In this document: positions 50,901 through 62,055 of the stretch, piece after piece
Layout of the letters: every line of letters starts with the position of its first letter
Numbering within the stretch: position 1 is the stretch's first letter
Assembly (NCBI GenBank): GCA_905331475.1
Contig: CAJNYU010001855.1
Coordinates: 56,402-120,401 of the forward strand
Source: Rotaria socialis
Lineage: Eukaryota > Rotifera > Eurotatoria > Philodinida > Philodinidae
DNA: 64,000 nt
Direction of reading: 5' to 3'
Position numbers and translations under genes: made by a program
The notes under the pieces: generated by a model
Told to the model about the DNA's origin: nothing
The model's database searches: none
Seen by the model: the letters and a program-made list of their open reading frames with translations, nothing else

Positions 50901-52021
50901 TCAAAGCCAAATGGCTTGACCCTGTTGAGGAAATACAAAATTAAAATGTAAAGCATCGGCTCTTGAGAGTTGTTCAATAATTTTTTCTCGTGCTCCATTT
51001 TCTGGTTTGATATGTGTTACAATAATTTTAACATTTTCCATTGAATGATAACTTTTCAAAACGTTAAGTTCTTTCAAAAGCCAATTAGGAGTCAAATGTC
51101 CAAATAATAAATGGTCGGGCCGCCCATTCGGATATGAGACTTCAATAAAAATAGCTTTTAATTGATTAGCAGCAACAAGTGGAGCCATTTCTTTCCATAA
51201 TTGACTGAGATATCTAGGTGAATATGTCGTATTATCAGCTTGTATTATTTTTTCAACATCATCTGGACCAGTATCACCCAAATAAAGAATAGATGCTGAA
51301 GGTTGATTACGACGAGAAACAAGAAAAGCTGAACTAAGAAATGGGCAAGTATGACACAGTCGAAAAATGCGCACATCTAAATCAGTATTCACTATTGGAG
51401 CTGATATCGTTGATAGTGGATCTAGTATTTGATAATCATATGTCTAATTTAAAAAATAAACGTCGGATAGAAGAATACTGTATTTAAATTTATTTTACTT
51501 TGAGACCTGTTGAACCAAAATCAGCCCATGCTTGATTATTGAAATAATGATCGCGAATAATTTTAATTGTTTGATTGAGTCCAATAATAAATTTTCCTGA
51601 TTTATCATTTGGAGTGTTAATAAGAAATCCAGTAATATGATCGAGATGACCATGTGATATGAGATAAGCTTTTATTTGTTCTCGAATAAACATTTCTTTG
51701 TCCGTATTCAATGGTAATGATTGCTGTTTAATTGCTATTCTATAAATAATTAATAATAATTATTATTAAAAATTGCAAGGAAAATTGTTGTCATTACTCA
51801 ATTCCATGACGAACAGTACCACCGTCAAGTGATATGTACGCTGAATTTGGAATACTATTATTGACTGATGTAAGTAAATATGATGAAAGATTATTTTCAT
51901 CTAGACCACCATTTGTACCAAGTGGAATAACATAGAAAAACGATAATGAACTTTGTTTCACAGATGTTGATCTTGCATTTGCAACAACTGTAATAACTGT
52001 TAGTAGTACAAGAAGGAGCAT
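50901..52021 (-). CDS. secreted class II cyclic-nucleotide phosphodiesterase
   Basis: Exons 51798-52021, 51499-51739 and 50901-51443 close in phase to give 335 residues. A signal peptide (MLLLVLLTVITVVANA) precedes the metallo-beta-lactamase-fold domain of class II 3',5'-cyclic-nucleotide phosphodiesterases, the family of yeast PDE1 and the Dictyostelium secreted enzyme. Landmarks are PLGTNGGLDENNLSSYLL, the metal-binding SHGHLDHITG, ILYLGDTGPD, IEVSYPNGRPDHLLFGHLTP and THIKPENG, in the family order. The enzyme should hydrolyse cAMP (and perhaps cGMP) using two metal ions. The signal peptide suggests it acts outside the cell or in the secretory path. Animals generally use class I phosphodiesterases, so this gene may have come by horizontal transfer, although it now carries two short introns. 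Confidence 0.88.
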
Positions 52022-53120
52022 GATAACGCTAAAAATGTGAATTACATTTGTAAAGAAGTTACTATTTTATTAGCAATACTTTTCAATGTGGATGTGTGCC
52101 GTGTTCATGTATTCTCTCTGTACTTATGAATCTTTTTTATTAGAATTACAGTAGTATATTAATTTTTTAAGAAGTTTCTAATTGAAAAATATTAAGAAAA
52201 TGTCGAAAAAAGGTGTACTGTCGCATTGGCTATTGCTAATATATTTACCCAGTAGTACTGAAGATGACAATTTTGTTTTTCTTGGTAAGCACCATCAGTA
52301 GCCGTATTTATATATATATATATGTTTGTGTGCTTATACACAGAATCACTAATTCAAATAGCTAAAAATAAAACATTTCATCCAGTAAACGCTCAGGGAC
52401 GGTCTTGATTGAAAATACGATTTATATCAGTTGAATACTTATCTACTAGCAAGTATTTATCAACTTACTCACAAACTAATAGATATCAGATCGAACAGAT
52501 TTTTTTAAATGACTCACAATTGGGAAATAGATTTCAAAAATTATTTTAACATATAATTAACTAACCAATGTATTCTAATGAGAAATATAATTGATAAGAT
52601 TTAATGAATCTTTATGAAAAAGAAAATTTGAAAGTTTTATTCTCAGTGAGATACAACTCATATCTACATTGGAATTCTTGCGCTCGAAATTGTGTTTATT
52701 TACGAATCATTCATTGTTCTTCAAATTTGATGCCTTTCTATTAGTTGTGACTGAATTCTCTATGTTTAGTTTCTCTCTGTACTAGAAGTCATATAGTTAT
52801 TTTTAAATGATCACAATAGAGTTGAATCAGATAATGTGTAAAATAAATAGAAGAGTCAATTGAACATACCAGTCACAATGTAAGTCCACAAGAAAATAGA
52901 AAGGAGAAAAATCACAAAAATAGATCGTTTGTGAAACGTTTTTCTCAATAGTTACGACCTATAGAAAACAATCGAATGTTTCCTTCTTTATAGTTACAAA
53001 AATGTATCATTTTGGTTCTGTAATATATTTGTCATCATTATGTACGCATACGACAAACAATAAAAATAGGAATGGATAGAAAGGCTCTCAGGCATAGAAA
53101 ATTGATATATAAAAACGAAC
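52022..53120. other. intergenic with short TA run
   Basis: Upstream region of the phosphodiesterase gene and of the small plus-strand gene. It has a TA run at about 52311-52323 and a TATATAAAA sequence near 53105-53113, which could serve as a TATA box for the small gene 10-20 bp downstream. Confidence 0.4.
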
Positions 53121-53503
53121 ATGAAAGATACCAATACATTAACAGATGGTCATGGTATTTATAGGATTCGCACAATCATGAAACTGCAAACAATTAAAAG
53201 TAGTAAACGAGCAGCGATGACTCTTGTGGGTAATAAAAAAGCAATTATATTTTATTTCATCAATTAATCTAAATGATCTTCAAATAAATCAATTACCAGT
53301 TCAAATAGTTCAAAATTATTATGATAAAACTATGTTTAATTATCACTACGATTCGAGCATGGATGTTAAATCTGAACGAAGAAAAAACAAAAAACAAAAC
53401 ACTAACCTTTAACTGTCAGCAGAAAATGAAAGATCACGATACGGTACTGACAGATTTTCGTCGAGTAGACCTTGATTATGTTGAAGAACAGAACAAAATA
53501 TAA
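53121..53503 (+). CDS. small three-exon protein (84 residues), unknown
   Basis: Exons 53121-53229, 53300-53364 and 53423-53503 close in phase. Introns of 70 and 58 bp end in CCAG and CAG; the second has a CACTAAC branch-site-like sequence 16 bases before its acceptor. The start MKDTNTLTDGHGIYRIRTI is followed by a basic stretch (KLQTIKSSKRAAM). The last exon is acidic (KMKDHDTVLTDFRRVDLDYV...). There is no signal peptide, membrane segment or known domain. The second donor (GAT|GTTAAA) is weak; without splicing there the frame ends after a Lys-rich tail. A second ATG at 53178 is possible. The codon use and phase support a real gene, but I do not recognise it. Confidence 0.45.
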
Positions 53504-54637
53504 ATTCATCGGATTATAAAAGAGAGACTAATAGTAGATATCGTTGACTGAAATAAATCATTTCACAAGTATTCATATAAAAACGTGTCATAGAAAATGT
53601 TAAGGCGATTGTTGATCATCATATTCACTACACGTGAGATGAGAAGATTTCCATTGTTACTTCATAATTTTAAATATAAGTGTTTGTGAAGCACAAATAT
53701 TCAAGTTCCAAATGTTATCTTCCAACTTTATTTATGAGGCAAATCTCTCAATTGCTCAATCATATTTGAATCGAGATTAACTACGCTATGCATATGCAAG
53801 CAACCTATGAATACCCTAAACATAGTTCATATACTTGAGTTATTATAACCTAGATGTTGCAATTTCAAGTTAGTTTTAAAATAAATGGGCATAGTCTTTC
53901 TTAGAAATACTAGAAAAAACTAACATCTAAATAGGCTTTACTAAAAGTAATTTGTTGGGAAATTGTCAAGTCTTGTAATGTGAGTCTAAGATTGTTGAAT
54001 CTGTTATTAAATGTAAATGATGCAAAAAGAAATAATTTTACTGTAGTTTAATCTTACGGTAGTAACCATGGCAAGATCTTAAACAACAATCATGATAGAC
54101 TGTTCTCATGTAATGTTGTGTCTGTAGAAAATCTCAAGTGGAAATTCATGAATCATTTTCTCGTGAGCTCCTAAGTGGAGACTAAAACATACATGCAAGA
54201 ACGTCAATAAGTGAATAGTTATAACTATTTTCAGAATATTCACAGTTCATTTTGTTCAACATTATTCACGTTACCTTTAATAAAAAGCAACCAATCTATT
54301 GAAAGATTTGTTTCGTGAGAATTGAACAGATTAAATTTGCACATTTCAATGAGGCTCGTGTACTAGTTGACGAAAGATGATCTGTTTCTTTCTGATTTCC
54401 TCTATAATGATGTCAGTCAAAAAGTTCATTTAATTTTTGAAATATTCATTCAATCACTTTGTTGAAGCTTCATCGTTCTCTTTTCTTTTTATTAATAATT
54501 AACGATTAAGATTTTCGAAAGTCGGGCTGTTTTTATTATGCAAGCTTTATTTTGTTTTCATATCGTTTTATTATTACACAATAAAACAGAAAAAAAAGTT
54601 CCTCGGGGGTAAAATATAAATCATGATTTTATTTGTA
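53504..54637. other. intergenic, no supported gene
   Basis: AT-rich sequence between the small plus-strand gene and the 3' end of PTPA, the two converging here. Nothing else is visible. Confidence 0.45.
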
Positions 54638-56719
54638 TTATTGGGTTACCGCTGCTGGCTTCTTAAAAAGACCTTCACTGGATGGTTTTGGCACAGGATC
54701 AAACGATATAAGATTACCAAAAAGAATATGTTGCGCAATAGGAAATTTATCTAAGACCTATTCAAAATGCAAAACAATTAATTCAATTTAGAATCAGTTT
54801 TTCCGACGTTTCAAACAAACCTCGCCATGATACATTTTGATCATTCCTTGATTAACTTTTGACCAATGAGCCACATTGGATATATCATAAAGTGTGCTAG
54901 AATGTTCAAAAAATGGGCCTGTCTTAACTTCATTTATAAATTTGATTGCACCTAAATATAAATAATCATTCGATAAATCTCGATAAAATCTTTCATCAAT
55001 CGCTTGTTTTGGTTCGATTTGGCCTTCATCTGTTAATTGTGATGAACCCCAAAGAAACGGTAAAAATTGGTAGTCATCCAAACACCATTGACCTTTTGAC
55101 CCAGCTGGTTCTAAATAATAAGTTCGTTGCAATCTTCGACATAAATCAAGATAACTGTGTCATAAAAGAAAAGAAAAGAAAATTGTTTGCTCCATAAATA
55201 ATTGACAATGTTACCGTGCAAACAATTTCAATACTATAGCTTGACTATCTTGCTGAGTAAGTGCTTCGATTTTGCACAAACATAAAAGAAATAGAACGAA
55301 AGCTAATTCATGACCTATGGCACAAAGAATTCGATTAGATTAAAAATATGAGAATGATTGCAAGTCTAACCGGTGCCATAATCTAAACGTGTACTATTTC
55401 CAAATGAATCATTTAAGTACGCATTAAGTTCTTCAATATAATTATGAAATTGATCAGGCAAAGTATCTTTTAGTAGTTGTTCACTTTCCTATGTGAGAAA
55501 AAAAGATGTTTGAATCATAGTTCCATTTCTAAAAATAAAGTAAAATACCTGCTTAAGTTTTGCATGCCAATCACGATAACCAGCATCACCAAAACGTGAT
55601 CGGCCTTTTGTTGGACATTGATCAATAAACGAATCAATTTTATTAAGTACGATGAGTAATTTTTCAATAATCTATGCTTAAGACAAAAGTCAAAGAAAAA
55701 AATCACAAGAAAATAAGAAAAATAATCATACAGGTGAAATAGGAACAGGATCTGAATTTTTCAAACCATGTACAACTCGATTCAGTGATTGAACAAATAA
55801 AGTATATTCTCGATATCCCTATAGATAATTTTTAAAAAATGAATTCATTTATAAATTAATTTTAATGTAAAAATATCATTTTTCATTGAACACAATTTCT
55901 ATTCAATTAGTATTGATCAATAATAGAAATAACACTGGTATTGTTTGATTTTCCGATATCCTCTTATCGAGTTATAAATGTGTGCTATTGGATATTCTCA
56001 TTCAATTTAATCATAAGAGTTCGAACTGAACTTTAGCTCATCATTTAATCTGATAACTACTAAAACATTGACTTTTCGAATTTAAAAGAAATTCTATTTG
56101 GAACTATTTCGTAACATTTGCAATATTTCCAATTGAATATTATATTTTAATAAAAATAAGTTCTCTTTCGTTGAAAGTGATGAGACTTTCACGTGATTTA
56201 AGCTTTTTTTTCGTAAAAATAATTTCAATTAAAAATTGTATCCTTCAATTATAGTAAAATTCAAATGAAATCAGATATTTTCAATGTATTTTGCTCACCA
56301 CTCATATGATTCACGCGATTTCAATAATTTACAGTGAAACCTTTGAATATATTACTATAAAAAAAAAGAACCCCTTTTCATAGATTTACTGTTTGGAAAT
56401 TACAGACTATACGAGCATTTTTGTAATCAGTGTTTCAATTGGCCATCTCTCTCTCTCTCTCTCTCTCTCTGCGATTTGCTATTGATTATTCCCGTTAACA
56501 CTGCAAATTTTTCAATACAATCATTATAACTCGATAAAGAAGATTGAAGAAGTAAATGAAAAGTACAGTTTTCACAATTAGCAGATTAACTTATGAGAAA
56601 TAGTGTGTCAAAATACTTACTTTAGAATCTTTCCATGCTTTCATCATTGAAATATCCTTAATTCTAGGTATTGGTTTTTGTGATGGCGCAGCAGTCTCCT
56701 CAACTTTTGAATCTGACAT
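54638..56719 (-). CDS. PTPA: serine/threonine phosphatase 2A activator (PTPA)
   Basis: About eight exons, from MSDSKVEETAAPSQKP (56621-56719) and GYREYTLFVQSLNRVV (55732-55818) to the last exon, ending PKPSSEGLFKKPAAVTQ. The product is full length with all the conserved blocks of PTPA/PPP2R4: RFGDAGYRDWHAKL, GNSTRLDYGTGHELAF, LCLCKI, YYLEPAGSKGQWCLDDYQFL, PFLWGSSQL, KTGPFFEHSSTLYDIS and WSKVNQGMIKMYHGEVLDKF. PTPA is an ATP-dependent peptidyl-prolyl isomerase and chaperone that loads metal into the PP2A catalytic subunit, acting in cytoplasm and nucleus. The first intron is about 800 bp and contains a TC microsatellite; the others are short. The protein is close to the animal consensus and shows no missing motif. 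Confidence 0.95.
56449..56470. repeat. (TC)n microsatellite in PTPA intron 1
   Basis: About 11 TC units, lying within the long first intron of PTPA. Confidence 0.85.
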
Positions 56720-56897
56720 GGTGAAAAATTACAAAAATCTTGAATAAATTTACACTGAACAATTGATTTATTTAATATGAGAAATCTAGAACATTGAAAA
56801 AACAATTTTTTATCATTAAAATAATTCATTTTGCAAAAATTTCGACACACAAAATTAAAATAAAATAAAATAAATCTCATAATAAATATAAATCTTA

Positions 56898-58727
56898 TCA
56901 CATCCATACTTTTAATCTTTCCTTTCCATAATCAATCTTAAATCTATTTACATTTGTCAAACGTCCTATTGATTGTTCAACAAGATATTGGTATAGCATA
57001 TCTTTGTTCGCATTAATATCTTCAGATAGTTGACCATACAAACTAAGAACCATTAATTTTGGAAAATATTTCAAAATTAATGATATTATTTGAGATTCAA
57101 TTCTTAACTTTGAATTTCTTAAATCGATGCACATATGATTTACTCGAAAGAATATTCGAGCAATACAATGAATATGTTCGGCAGTCAATTTTTCGATCGC
57201 TGTCTCCTCAAATCGAATGCATAAAATGACAATGCGCCGATAAAGAAGATAGAATAGAGAAAGTGATTGATCATCATCGCTAAGTAATTTAAATAAACAA
57301 TCAAAATCAATAGATATTGCAGACAGATTTGGTGCAACTAATAAAATTCGTTCTATATAATGCGAGTCAGGTGGAGTGCCTTGAATAGAAAGAAAATCAA
57401 GTCGACCAAGATACGGAAGTGCAATTGATGTCTTTTGTGTATCTGAATTTCCTAAGAATAATAAGCATACGCATATGTGATTAATTATGTATAAATTACA
57501 AGCAAGAAGCAAAATGAAATTTTTACTTGATGGTAATGTTCGAATAGAAACAATTAAATCAAGAATTTGTCGACAATGCCGTACAATACCAGATATTTCT
57601 GATAAAGAATTTGTGTCATAAACATGTAAATGACGAACTTTCTTATAAATTTGACTATTGTAGTCGGTTGACATATTTTTATTAAACAAAGAACGAAGAG
57701 AAAGACGATTCGGTTGATATAAAATAGTATGTAAAAAAATTCGCTTATCATGTTCACTTATTGAATATGCAATAGGAATAGATTTCCACGATTTTATAAT
57801 AATGCTTGCATTAAAATCATCATCTATATCTGATAAATGATAACAAATACTATAATTGAATTGTTTTACACGCGAAGGAACAATTGAAAGTACATGTTTT
57901 CCATCGATCATAGAATAATCACGAGTAACAAGAACAAATGAGAAATTTTCAATCGTAGGCGAAATCTGAATCAATGTTTTCAGATCATCAAATGTTGAAA
58001 ACCAACTCATAGCATAGACACTTAGTTCTGTTAAATGAGTAAATATTTCTTGGCCAAATAAAATTTTTGTCAACGGGCGTTTAAATGTTGTATGAATTTG
58101 TTTAACATTGGGAGTAAATTGAACAAGTTTTAAAAGATCTTTTGTTGTTTGTAATTCAATATCAATTTTAATTATATTTGAAAATATAGTTTGCGTTTCG
58201 TTTTCTTCTATTAAATTAAATGCATCACATTCATGATCAAAAAAAATATTTGTCAATCGATTGTCATTTGCACCGAGGATCTTCCTTAGAAGATTTATAT
58301 TTGTTACTGATTCTGTCAAATCAAGTGCTTGTATAACAAGTGTATGAAAATGTTTCATTCCATGTAAAGTGTCAAGAAATAAAATTAATTTTTCATCAGT
58401 CCAATTTACTAATGTCAATTTTTCTAAACGTTCATATATATGATTAGTTTTAAATGATTCGAAGAATAATGGTGATTCTAATTCAAAAATAACTAAAGAA
58501 CGAATTGATGATTCTATTTTCGGGAGAATTATGGTGAATATTTCAATAAATTGCATGTAAAATGTTTTATGAAGTGAAACATGTTGACGATAAAAAGTTA
58601 TTGTTTGATTTAGACGAAAATTAAGGCCAAAAAATGAATAGAGTACATCACCACTATGAAGATATCGACAAACTTCTAAAATTATCTCATCGGGCAGCAT
58701 TTCCAACATTGAACAAGATAAAGGCAT
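56898..58727 (-). CDS. F-box protein with leucine-rich-like C-terminal region
   Basis: The open frame is continuous over 609 codons. However, a 75-bp stretch (57452-57526) with A|GTAAAA at one end and TTCTTAG at the other looks like an intron whose length is a multiple of three and which has no stop. Splicing gives 584 residues reading LPSRNSDTQK. Near the N-terminus MLEMLPDEIILEVCRYLHSG is an F-box, which binds Skp1 in SCF ubiquitin ligases. The rest is divergent, with regularly spaced Leu/Ile motifs (FHTLVIQALDL, ITHLTELSVYA-like, LPYLGRLDFLSIQG) suggesting a degenerate LRR substrate-binding solenoid. Such F-box proteins are numerous in bdelloid rotifers. It lies 178 bp from PTPA, same strand. 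The substrate is unknown. Confidence 0.8.
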   Translation of the reverse strand: MPLSCSMLEMLPDEIILEVCRYLHSGDVLYSFFGLNFRLNQTITFYRQHVSLHKTFYMQFIEIFTIILPKIESSIRSLVIFELESPLFFESFKTNHIYERLEKLTLVNWTDEKLILFLDTLHGMKHFHTLVIQALDLTESVTNINLLRKILGANDNRLTNIFFDHECDAFNLIEENETQTIFSNIIKIDIELQTTKDLLKLVQFTPNVKQIHTTFKRPLTKILFGQEIFTHLTELSVYAMSWFSTFDDLKTLIQISPTIENFSFVLVTRDYSMIDGKHVLSIVPSRVKQFNYSICYHLSDIDDDFNASIIIKSWKSIPIAYSISEHDKRIFLHTILYQPNRLSLRSLFNKNMSTDYNSQIYKKVRHLHVYDTNSLSEISGIVRHCRQILDLIVSIRTLPSSKNFILLLACNLYIINHICVCLLFLGNSDTQKTSIALPYLGRLDFLSIQGTPPDSHYIERILLVAPNLSAISIDFDCLFKLLSDDDQSLSLFYLLYRRIVILCIRFEETAIEKLTAEHIHCIARIFFRVNHMCIDLRNSKLRIESQIISLILKYFPKLMVLSLYGQLSEDINANKDMLYQYLVEQSIGRLTNVNRFKIDYGKERLKVWM

Positions 58728-60159
58728 AGTTATCTAAAATAGATAGTGATCAAATCAAATTAACTTTAGTCAGTACGTTATCTAGAAAAATATCCAAGTT
58801 TTATTTACTTTTTCAATGGAATCACATATCAAAATAAAATAAAATAAGTTATATCACAGAAACTAGCATGGCATCAGTAGAACAATAAAGGTTTTACTGA
58901 CAAAAGTGAAGCTGGTCTTCAACTTGCACATAAATTCAAGCAGACGATGCTGTTCTAAAATTAATTCAGTGTTAATCGATTGGAATTTCCCATAGTTGAG
59001 TATAAAGAGAAACTAACAATAGATGACAAACTCGCTTAAGTTTCTAAAAAAAAGATCGAGTCTCTTCGAATAATCTATTACAAAGAAAAATTATACTTCA
59101 AGAAGATGACAGGCAGCTCTATATTTGAAGATTTTGTTTTATTCAACAGCTAATAATTCGAACTGATCACTCGTGCAGCCTTTTTTCTTCAAAAAAAAAA
59201 TGACCTTCGCTAAATCGAAGAAAAGAAAGTCAAGTTTTTCTGCTGTGTAAAGTTTGATTTGTTGATAAAAATTTCTTGGCTTTATGGAACATATTTTGAC
59301 TTCATACGTATATCAACACAAGTGAAACCAGATCTAAAAAACGAATCAATTTCATTGTCATCATGAGTCAAATAATATAAGAAAAAGATAATCAACCATT
59401 TCTATCTAGTTGAATGAATTCCATTAGATACTTGATAGATATCAAAAATTAGTGTTATAAATAAACTACAGTTGCTCTATGTTGTAGACAAAATCGATTT
59501 ATAAAGACGAAATATTTTTTATACAAAATGCTTTCGCATCAAAAAAATAATACAACTGGGAAACACTTTTCATTGGGTCACTTTGTAACCTTTTTAATTT
59601 TATAACTTCTTCAGACTGCTCTTGTATTAATAATAGCCGTCGATATTCGCAAAAAGTAATCATTTGGATAACTGCTAACGCATATTTTTCTGTTTTATTG
59701 ATGATATCCCTTCGAACCATAGACCATTGAGACAAGCAATGTTATCATAATGATTGCTTTAACAATTTTCTATAAGACGAAAACTGAAGCCTAACTGTAG
59801 TATCATAAACTTTACTATTGAGAAAGCTGAGCATACTAAAAGATCATAAATTATCAATCATAAAAAATAATCTAATTGATATAGAAATTAATCGGATTTC
59901 TCGTGATTTTTTCTTTGGCAACAAATAAAATTGTTGAGATGAACCCTCAACATTCAGCAAGATGACTTATTCTCTTTGAATACTAAATAGAGAATTTGAT
60001 GATTTTAAGATGATATAGAATTTTACTATTGTGGTTATAATAATAAAATAATAATATTATCCAGAGTTTTGCTGAAAACAAATTCAAAATAAAATAAATA
60101 TTCATAGAATATATTTTCAACGTGGCATTAAATTAACATTAAAATCTAAGAATTTTTCA
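58728..60159. other. intergenic, mostly without genes
   Basis: AT-rich. One minus-strand frame (59499-59720, 73 codons, MVRRDIINKTEKYALAVIQM...) has coding-like composition and an amphipathic helical centre. It has no domain, neighbour or splice support, so I list it only as a weak possibility. Confidence 0.35.
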
Positions 60160-60720
60160 TTATCTTCTTACGATAATTTACCAATAGAAATCAACATACG
60201 TTTAATTGATTCAGTTTTTGTTTAACACTGAACATCTAGTCAAGATAATTTTGTTTATATTCATGTATCATCTGTTTATTAACCACACCAAGTGATATTG
60301 AAACAAATAATAGACATTTCTCATCTTCTTGCAATTCAAAAATAGAATTATCATCGTATTGATGTCATTCAAATTCTAAAGGTACATTTTTTGTTGCCAT
60401 ATTTTATTCTCGCTACTAGAGCAATGAACCAACGCGACAATTACTTGATAGATATCATTTAAATCAATACTAAGAATATCATTGATTGAAATTGTAACTC
60501 TAATTGATGGATGTCCTTCAAAAGAGAAAAGAGAAAAACAATTAGGAAACTCCTCTTACTCTACGCTTTTCTCTTACATATATGTTCGATATCGTAATAA
60601 TTGTCGAATAAATTCTAATGCAATAACATCAAATGCACATCGAATGAGTACTGTTAGTTTTGAATTCAAAATTTTTTATCTGAAACAAAAATTGATTTAT
60701 CTCACGTTTCTGTTAAATAT
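60160..60720 (-). pseudogene. exon relics downstream of the SPT3-like gene
   Basis: The minus strand shows coding-like fragments. One reads KLTVLIRCAFDVIALEFIRQ and ends at a GTAAGAG donor. Another follows CTTTTGAAG and reads GHPSIRVTISINDILSIDLN. A third reads NVPLEFE, a TGA stop, then HQYDDNSIFELQEDEKCLLF and KQMIHEYKQNYLD. The in-frame TGA and the lack of a continuous phase suggest a decayed gene. An alternative is that some are further exons of the SPT3-like gene. The family is not recognised. Confidence 0.35.
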
Positions 60721-62055
60721 TCAATAAACTCTTCGTCTTCGTCCTGAAAATGGTAAACGACGATTATTATGTACATGCTGACGACGAATTATATCATGAA
60801 TATCACAACGAATAGATGAGTGATAAACTTTATCCATTAGACTAAGAAGAATTTCTTTGATAAGAAATACACAAATTTCTGTCACACGAAGATCATGCTT
60901 TGGTGCACTTTTTTTATTTGATACAGTAAGATTATTTAATTGAAGCCAATATTGAATATCAATAGATGACAATGAACGAAGACTATTGAAAGATGAATGT
61001 TGTTGTTCAACAAATAATAAGTAAGCATCTGATGTTAATGCGTCACTTTTGTAATAAATATCAAGACGAGCATATTGACGTGAACGTTGACGATCTAACG
61101 CTGATGACATTGCCTATTGAAAATGAAAATGTGTATAACTTTAGGACTATTTCATTGCTGTAAAAATTAGAAAAAATCACAAAAGAAAATAGCTAAAGTG
61201 CTCTTTTTTGAGGATGTTGATCCTAGTGGCGGCGCCAGGGGTGGGCTAAGCCCACCCTAAAATTTTTTGAGCCCACCCAGAAATTTTTTAAGGTTTCTGA
61301 AAAAATCGATGATCATTTTGATCGGGGTTGCCACANTACTCCAAGCCTTCTATACATTCATGCGAACTATTTAGCATGGAATAAGCAACAGTTTTGACTG
61401 ATCCAAAAATTCGACAAATTTTCCATTCATTTTTTCAGTTTTCAAAACTAAGGTAGTTCAAGCCCACCCTGGTAAAAATTCGAAGGGTCTGAGCCCACCC
61501 TAGTCTGAATTCCTGGCGCCGCCTCTAGTTGATCTCCTAGTCCCATTTTAGATATCCATTATACATGATGAGATATGATGAACGTTCTAGAATAAGATCT
61601 TATTTATTTGTCAATACTGATTTTCTGTAGATATAGAACAGTTGATTTACTTTAGTTTGATTATCATCGATGGAAATTTGTGTTTGGCGACATATTCGTT
61701 TAAATCTATCAGCCATTGTTAATTTTTTATCTTTAACAATATTATCAACTAGTTCATCTTGCTGTAATACTGGTCGATCTTTTGCTTGAAAAAAGTGTTG
61801 AAGCCGTTTAAGAAAATATTTTTTATGACGTGACGTATATACGAGCGTACTTAGATATGACAGTGGACAATAATCATGACTTTTACGCACTAATTGATTG
61901 TGTTGAATAAAATAATGACGAATTTGTTGACGACAATATTCAGTTATATAATTAACAGTTTGTGGTGCATAAGGATATCCATTTCCATACATACGAAGAC
62001 CGATGCCAATTACATTATGAAATAAATCTTGATCATGAACCTTTTTTATTGACAT
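60721..62055 (-). CDS. SPT3-like SAGA complex subunit
   Basis: Two exons (61651-62055 and 60721-61113) join in phase 0 to give 265 residues. The first half fits a histone fold: FHNVIGIGLRMYGNG followed by VNYITEYCRQQIRHYFIQH parallels the SPT3/TAF13 pattern (MMYGFGD, then a long helix). LVYTSRHKKYFLKRLQHFF resembles the next helix. The second half has the SPT3 features of a basic start (ALDRQRSRQYARLD), VEQQHSSFN, IQYWLQL and a second helix LRVTEICVFLIKEILLSLMD. SPT3 is a TBP-regulating subunit of the SAGA coactivator in the nucleus. The match is by pattern, so TAF13 or another histone-fold protein remains possible. The intron holds a complete hAT-type MITE. The C-terminus is Arg-rich. A TTTTCAG acceptor inside it could instead give an acidic tail (DEDEEFIEYLTET). 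Confidence 0.55.
61224..61527. mobile_element. hAT-type MITE inside the SPT3-like gene intron
   Basis: This 304-bp element has 16-bp terminal inverted repeats TAGTGGCGGCGCCAGG and TAGAGGCGGCGCCAGG (one mismatch). It is flanked by an 8-bp duplication, GTTGATCC at 61216-61223 and GTTGATCT at 61528-61535 (one difference). The motif GCCCACCCT or its complement recurs on both sides near the ends, consistent with subterminal binding sites. TIR sequence and duplication length indicate the hAT superfamily. There is no transposase. One ambiguous base (n at 61336) lies within it. Confidence 0.85.

Noticed and set aside
57554-57757. Minus-strand frame inside the F-box gene
   Set aside because: It is an out-of-frame shadow of the F-box coding sequence.
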